Source: Gemmataceae bacterium (GTDB lineage: Bacteria; Planctomycetota; Planctomycetia; Gemmatales; Gemmataceae). Taken from it: DNA of 32,849 nt. Of this stretch, positions 29,966 through 32,849 are shown in pieces. The stretch's first letter is position 1; each line of letters opens with the position of its first letter. The translations under genes were made by a program, and so were the position numbers. The stretch is taken from NCBI GenBank assembly GCA_019752375.1, contig JAIEMG010000195.1, forward strand, positions 1 through 32,849, given 5' to 3'. Under the pieces are notes generated by a model, which was given only the letters and a program-made list of their open reading frames with translations, had not been told where the DNA came from and searched no databases.

Positions 29966-32726
29966 CGACGAAGTGAAACACCTGGCGCCCGGCGACGAGG
30001 AAGCGGGCTTCGGTGCGGTGAGCACGCCGCGCGGCCAGCTGCCGCTCAAAGCGATGGACGTCCACGCACGCATCGACGGCCTGCTGGGCCAGGTGACGCT
30101 GGCGCAGACGTTCGTCAACACCCATGAAGTCGCGCTGGAAGCGACCTACGTCTTCCCGCTGCCGGACCGTCATGCCGTCACGCATTTCCGCATGGAGGTG
30201 AACGGCAGGATCATCGACGGCGTGCTGCGCGAACGCGGTGCCGCCCGGCGCGATTATGACCAGGCCATCCAGGCCGGCCATCGGGCTGCAATCACCGAGG
30301 AAGAGCGCCCCGGTGTCTTCACCATGCGCGTCGGCAACCTGATGCCGGGTGAAGAGGCGACCGTCCGCCTGGTGCTGGTCGGTCCGCTCGCCTACAGCGA
30401 CGGCGAGGCGACGTTTCGCTTCCCGCTCGTAGTCGCGCCACGTTATATTCCGGGCCGCGCTCTCGCGGGAAGTTCTGTCGGCAGCGGCATGGCGTCGGAC
30501 ACCGATGCGGTGCCCGACGCGTCCCGCATCACCCCACCCATCCTGCTGCCCGGCTTTCCCAATCCGGTCGCATTGAAACTGACCGCCGACGTGCATTCCG
30601 GTGGACTGCCGCTGGGCGAGGTTCGTTCGAGCCTGCACGCCGTCGTCATTAACGAGGCGCCTGGCAAGACCTGCGTCGCCATCCAGCCCGGCGAGCGTTT
30701 GAACCGCGATTTCATCCTGCGTTTCAAGCTTGGCGCCGGTGCGATCTGCACGTCGCTGCTGCTCAAGCCCGATGCCAGCGTCGAGTCGCAGGAAGGCACG
30801 TTCTTGCTGACCATCGTGCCGCCGACCGCGGCCGCGCTGGCGCAGAAGCCGCGCGACGTCGTGTTTGTGCTCGACCGTTCCGGCAGCATGGATGGCTGGA
30901 AGATGGTCGCCGCCCGCCGAGCCCTGGCCCGCATGGTCGATACGCTCAGCGATCGCGACCGCTTCACCGTCTACGCTTTCGACGACGCGATCGAGGCGCC
31001 GGCGTTCGGCACCGGCCTGGTATCCGCCACGGACCGGCATCGCTTCCGTGCGGTGGAGTTCCTGGCGAAGATCGAGGGCCGCAACGGCACCGAGATGGCT
31101 GGGCCGCTCGACCTGGCCGTCCGCCAGCTCCAGGCCGGCGCCGCGGACCGGCAACGCATCCTCGTCCTGGTGACCGACGGCCAGGTAGGCAACGAGGACC
31201 AGATCTTGCAGACCCTCAGCCAGCGCTTGCAGGGCATCCGCGTCTTCGCACTCGGCATCGACCAGGCGGTGAACGAGGCATTCCTGCGTCGCCTGGCGTT
31301 GCTGGGCGGCGGCGCCTGCGACGTGGTCGAATCCGAAGACCGTCTCGATGCCGTGATGGACAAGGTGCATCGCCGCATCGCTGAGCCGGTCTGCACGGGA
31401 CTACAGCTGCAAGCATCGGGCCTGCGCATCGATGGCGATGCGCTCGTTCCCACCCGGCTGCCCGACCTTTTCGCCGGAGCGCCGCTGACGATCCTGGGGC
31501 GCTACCGCGGTGTGGCCGAAGGGCAGATCACGGTCGAGGCACGCGACGCCGCAGGCCGCCCCTGGAGCGAATCGTTGCCGGCCCGCGCCAGCAATAGCGC
31601 CGCTGTCGCATCGATGTGGGCACGCGGCCACATCCGGGACCTGGAGGACCAGTTCGTCATCGGCCACGGCGACCGAGCGGCGCTGGAAAAGCGCATCATC
31701 GACACATCGCTGCGATTCAGCGTATTGTGTCGGTTCACCGCATTCGTGGCCGTGGATCATGCGACGATCGTCAATCGCGGTGGGCCGCTGCACCGCGTCA
31801 CGCAAGCGGTCGAGGCACCGGCGGGCTGGGACATGTTCAAGGCGGATGAGGCGGGCGAACTGCGGAAACGCCAGAACATTGCCGAGCCCGTGGAACGGGA
31901 GGCGCTGGCAAAGAGCGGTCTGCCAGTGGAGCAATCCCTTGCGGACAACGGAATCGTTAGTGGCCTGCCACCGACCCCGGGGGTGGACTCGGAGTTCGAA
32001 CTCTGCCTGGAACTCGACGAGGATGTTTCGGATGAGGAAGCCGCAGAGAGTGCGGATGCGATGAAGGACATTTTTGAAGCGGACTTCGACCTCGCCATGG
32101 ATGACAGCGTGGAGCAGCAGGGCGACAAACCGCACGCCGACGGCAAAGCGGCGAAGTCAAAACAGGCGAATGCTGGTGACGAGCAACGGCGCTTCGCAGA
32201 AAAGGCCTGTGCGGAATCGCAGAATGCTGCACCGGCCGACCGGGCGGCGTGTGCGGCGCCTCTGGCCGCACCGGGGATGAATCGAGGCATCGCATTGGGA
32301 GCATGTGCGGTGCCTGCGGGCAAGTTCCGGGGCACCCGACCCGCACCGGGCAAGCCTGGAACCGGTGGTAGTGGCGGGCATGGTCCGTCCATCGACTTGT
32401 CAGCGTATCGCCAGCGAGTGCATGAATTGCTTGAGCAGATGACCGACGGGGATACTACAGAGACCGAAATGCGTCTCGCGAGACTTGGCGTTGTGGCTGA
32501 GAAGCTCGCGGCGCTGGTCGAAGACTTGCGCTCCGTGGACGCTCCGGAGCAGGAAATCTGGATGCTGGTCGAGTTACTCGATCAGCTGCGAGCGCTGTTC
32601 GCCGCCGCGCCGCCAGTGGATAATGCGATCCTGCGTGCGTGGACAGCTACTGAACAAGCGTTTGAAGCCTTCACCATCGGCGTGGGCGCAGCTGGCGCCA
32701 CTCGCGATGAGTCGTTCTGGAAATAG
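29937..32726 (+). CDS. VIT and von Willebrand factor A domain protein
   Basis: This 929-residue protein starts with a VIT (inter-alpha-trypsin-type) domain at about residues 35-165 (VTLAQTFVNTHEVALEATYV, FPLPDRHAV, DYDQAIQAGHRAAI, RPGVFTMRVGNLMPGE). A VWA domain follows at about 305-480 with a complete MIDAS metal site: Asp313-x-Ser315-x-Ser317 (DRSGS), Thr385 (NGTEM) and Asp414 (VTDGQVG). An acidic stretch at about 684-728, an Ala/Pro-rich linker and a helical C-terminal bundle (from about 820) complete it. No signal peptide is seen, so it is probably cytoplasmic, binding partners through the metal site. AAGGA precedes the ATG. It overlaps the MerR gene by 29 bp and forms an operon with it. 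Confidence 0.9.
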   Translation: MTKTLLILSDDEVKHLAPGDEEAGFGAVSTPRGQLPLKAMDVHARIDGLLGQVTLAQTFVNTHEVALEATYVFPLPDRHAVTHFRMEVNGRIIDGVLRERGAARRDYDQAIQAGHRAAITEEERPGVFTMRVGNLMPGEEATVRLVLVGPLAYSDGEATFRFPLVVAPRYIPGRALAGSSVGSGMASDTDAVPDASRITPPILLPGFPNPVALKLTADVHSGGLPLGEVRSSLHAVVINEAPGKTCVAIQPGERLNRDFILRFKLGAGAICTSLLLKPDASVESQEGTFLLTIVPPTAAALAQKPRDVVFVLDRSGSMDGWKMVAARRALARMVDTLSDRDRFTVYAFDDAIEAPAFGTGLVSATDRHRFRAVEFLAKIEGRNGTEMAGPLDLAVRQLQAGAADRQRILVLVTDGQVGNEDQILQTLSQRLQGIRVFALGIDQAVNEAFLRRLALLGGGACDVVESEDRLDAVMDKVHRRIAEPVCTGLQLQASGLRIDGDALVPTRLPDLFAGAPLTILGRYRGVAEGQITVEARDAAGRPWSESLPARASNSAAVASMWARGHIRDLEDQFVIGHGDRAALEKRIIDTSLRFSVLCRFTAFVAVDHATIVNRGGPLHRVTQAVEAPAGWDMFKADEAGELRKRQNIAEPVEREALAKSGLPVEQSLADNGIVSGLPPTPGVDSEFELCLELDEDVSDEEAAESADAMKDIFEADFDLAMDDSVEQQGDKPHADGKAAKSKQANAGDEQRRFAEKACAESQNAAPADRAACAAPLAAPGMNRGIALGACAVPAGKFRGTRPAPGKPGTGGSGGHGPSIDLSAYRQRVHELLEQMTDGDTTETEMRLARLGVVAEKLAALVEDLRSVDAPEQEIWMLVELLDQLRALFAAAPPVDNAILRAWTATEQAFEAFTIGVGAAGATRDESFWK

Positions 32727-32759
32727 CTGGCAGGTATCCGATCCGTAAACCCCAGGGGG

Positions 32760-32849
32760 CGCCGAAAATACCGGGAAAATACCGCCCCCCCCCCCCGTTT
32801 CCGTCGTTTAAAACCCAAATATATCGGTAACCCAACCACCCCGTGTCAA
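32760..32849. other. Probable low-quality contig end
   Basis: Downstream of the last gene a run of 12 C (32785-32796) and a tandem GAAAATACCG lead into AT-rich sequence with no coding or structural signal. This looks like unreliable terminal sequence rather than biology. Confidence 0.5.

Noticed and set aside
29883..31370. Minus-strand open frame of 495 codons opposite the VIT/VWA gene
   Set aside because: Antisense to the VIT and VWA domains with clear motifs; composition typical of a complementary-strand shadow.

Overview
The window looks like planctomycete DNA, most likely from the Gemmataceae/Gemmatales. The signs are high GC; secreted PQQ-type beta-propeller proteins beginning with a signal peptide and a W-P-x-(F/W/Y)-R-G motif; a Ser/Thr kinase with an N-terminal zinc ribbon, a DWG motif in place of DFG, and C-terminal leucine-rich repeats; a MerR regulator paired with a VIT/VWA protein; and short hairpin repeats with a RAYT. 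This assignment is inferred from gene content. There is no rRNA or other phylogenetic marker here.

Layout. (1) 1-4.5 kb: a module for a lipid-linked pentose donor. DprE1-like and DprE2-like genes overlap by 4 bp and converge on a GT-C-type membrane glycosyltransferase. Upstream of the latter lies the wreck of the expected UbiA-type phosphoribosyltransferase, whose catalytic middle has been deleted. (2) 4.7-6.0 kb: a TAXI-family binding protein with a C-terminal membrane anchor and no TRAP permease beside it; its ribosome binding site lies in a hairpin. (3) 6.1-10.8 kb, minus strand: one long gene fusing the three AmmeMemoRadiSam proteins (radical SAM, AMMECR1, MEMO1), followed by a secreted beta-propeller protein with two EF-hands. 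(4) 10.8-13.2 kb: an intergenic stretch rich in hairpins and three small genes: a secreted peptide, an NTF2-like protein and a small membrane protein.

(5) 13.2-20.4 kb: a type I restriction-modification locus, all on the minus strand (hsdR, then RAYT, then hsdM-hsdS). It is bounded by an integrase remnant on one side and tRNA-Pro(GGG) on the other. A REP-RAYT cassette fills the gap between hsdR and hsdM almost to the base. (6) 20.5-25.1 kb: a C-terminal gene remnant, a GntR/FCD regulator divergent from two secreted beta-propeller genes with a palindrome on the shared promoter, and a six-helix membrane protein. (7) 25.3-29.1 kb: the large zinc-ribbon kinase, then an IS630-type transposase remnant abutting a broken HEAT-repeat gene. 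(8) 29.3-32.7 kb: a MerR-VIT/VWA pair behind a near-consensus, palindromic and apparently leaderless promoter. The last ~60 bases, with a 12-C run, look like low-quality contig end.

No CRISPR array and no wholly novel multi-gene system were found. The most unusual items are the AmmeMemoRadiSam triple fusion with a second AMMECR1-like segment, the REP-RAYT cassette inside the type I RM operon, the core-deleted DPPR-synthase relic, and the MerR-VWA promoter.
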